Assembly (NCBI GenBank): GCA_905221605.1
Contig: CAJNDS010002635.1
Location: 675,918 to 739,917 of the forward strand
Length of the DNA: 64,000 nucleotides
Reading direction: 5' to 3'
Origin: Symbiodinium natans
Lineage: Eukaryota; Sar; Dinophyceae; Suessiales; Symbiodiniaceae
Positions within the stretch are counted from its first letter, which is position 1; each line of letters starts with the position of its first letter. The notes beneath the pieces were generated by a model that did not search any database, was not told where the DNA came from, and worked only from the letters and a program-made list of their open reading frames with translations. The translations under genes were made by a program, and so were the position numbers. Positions 62,606 through 64,000 of the stretch are shown here, piece after piece.

Positions 62606-63099
62606 TGGGCTGCCGCCTATCCCCCCCCCTGCATTTTCGATGTCTTCATACAGTACTAGTAGGCTGAGTAGCCGAACTAGAAACTACAGCGCAGCCATGT
62701 CTATAAACACAGCTACTGTTTAACCCTACCACCCGTAAACGCCCAAACCCAAGCCTTCCCCCCAACAGGGCTGAAATGAAGATATTTGCTCACAGTATTC
62801 CCGTGTTCCCGCGGGCATACAGTAGGTACTCTTTCAGTGTCTTGATACAGTAGCCTAACGAGTAACTATAGCACAGCCATGTCTATTAACACAGCTACTG
62901 TTTATAAACACAGCCGCTGTTTATAAACACAGCCACTGCTTATAAACGCAGTCACATCAAACATTTAAAAACCCTACCACCCGTAAACGCCCAAACCCAA
63001 GTAAACCATTTCAACCATTTCAACCGTTTTAAATCCTTATGGCTGAAATGGATAAAAAAAATAACCATTTCAACCATTTCAACAGTTTTGGAATGGGTG

Positions 63100-63660
63100 A
63101 AATGGTTTAGTATTAATTGTACTAATAGTATGAATGGTATTGGTAATGTTAGTAGTATTAATAGTATTAGTAGTATTAATAGTATTAAGAGTATTAAGAG
63201 TATTAAAAATACTAATAGTATTAGAAATATTTGTAGTATTAATAGTATTAATAGTATTAATAATATTACTAGTATTAATAGTACTAATAGTATTAATAGT
63301 ATTCATAGTATTCATAGTATTCATAATATTCATAGTATTCATAGTACTCATAGTATTCATAGTATTCATAGTATTCATAGTATTCATAGTATTCATAGTA
63401 TTCATAGTATTCATAGTATTCATAGTATTCATAGTATTCATAGTATTCATAGTATTCATAGTATTCATAGTATTCATAGTAGTATTCAATAGTATAATAG
63501 TATTAATAGTTTAATAGTATTAATAGTATTAATAGTATTAATAGTATTAAAATAGTATAATAGTAATAGTATAATAGTATTAAGAGTATTAATAGTATTA
63601 TTATAATAGTATTAATATTTCTAAAGTATTAATAATAATAAAATTATTGAAGTATGATAG
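63100..63660. repeat. (AGTATTCAT)n / (AGTATTAAT)n minisatellite
   Basis: 9-bp units; about 20 nearly perfect AGTATTCAT copies at 63300-63485, then AGTATTAAT forms. AT-rich related sequence continues to the window end with no gene seen. Confidence 0.95.
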
Positions 63661-64000
63661 TATAATACTCTCAGTAATATTTGTATTGACACTAATAACA
63701 TTAGTAGATTAATCGTATTATTTTTTTTAATAGTATTAATACGATTAGTACTATTAATACGATGAATATTATTCATATTATTAATAGCATTGATAGATTA
63801 ATACTATCAATTAGTTCTATATGTGTATATATATATAGAAATACTTGTAATACGACATACTCTAATCATAGTATTAATGCTAATAATACTATTCATATTA
63901 TTTGTACTATTGATAATATTGATAGCATTAATAATATTAATAGTATCACTTTTTATAAATATTATGAATATTTTGAATACTTTGAATACTATATTCGTAC

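Noticed and set aside
63079-63514. MNT, HSI and FIV repeat proteins
   Set aside because: All are translations of one 9-bp minisatellite on both strands.
1-64000. tRNA, rRNA or spliced-leader genes
   Set aside because: No recognisable cloverleaf, rRNA core or spliced-leader motif found by eye; a covariance-model scan would be decisive.

Overview
The window looks like nuclear DNA of a dinoflagellate-type protist. Three things point that way. TTTAGGG/CCCTAAA telomere-type repeats occur in many short interstitial arrays on both strands. The one gene I can assemble has many tiny exons (about 12-82 nt) with GC-AG, GT-AG and GA-AG introns, nearly all ending AG|G. Its product resembles the voltage-gated cation channels common in dinoflagellates. 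The species cannot be named from the sequence.

Layout. (1) 1-38.6 kb is a mosaic of short unique stretches, telomere-type arrays and small terminal-inverted-repeat (TIR) elements. The minus strand carries the channel gene: S1 near 33.6 kb, S2-S3 at 32.4-29.8 kb, S4 at 29.3 kb, S5 at 29.0-28.8 kb, pore at 28.6-28.2 kb, S6 at 27.2-26.7 kb, a degenerate EF-hand at 25.6-24.5 kb, and a stop at 24114-24116. Its introns hold the telomeric arrays and TIR elements. Candidate N-terminal exons lie at 36.2-38.3 kb. Below 24 kb, several minus-strand segments look coding but are not joined into a gene. (2) 38.9-52.3 kb is a satellite block: CT microsatellites, 0.5-1 kb tandem duplications, two arrays of one ~55-bp satellite, an ~87/88-bp satellite with an 11-unit higher-order period, and a hairpin-forming 9-bp satellite. 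TIR introner-like elements are almost absent there. (3) 52.6-62 kb is again telomere-type mosaic, with further minus-strand coding-like segments. (4) 62-64 kb is (ATACAT)n and (AGTATTCAT)n minisatellite.

The most interesting point is how introns relate to mobile elements. The main family (A, about 111 bp, CCTTGGGGAC TIRs, 2-bp target duplication) forms at least one complete intron of the channel. Its TIR ends CCCCAAG|G and supplies the acceptor. The donor is a host G plus the first base of the duplication, which would yield GT, GC or GA donors. Many family A copies are split near the middle by telomere-type repeats. Exon calls rest on remembered family patterns and hand translation; no search was run. 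Long open frames in the satellites are artefacts of repeat units of about 3n length.
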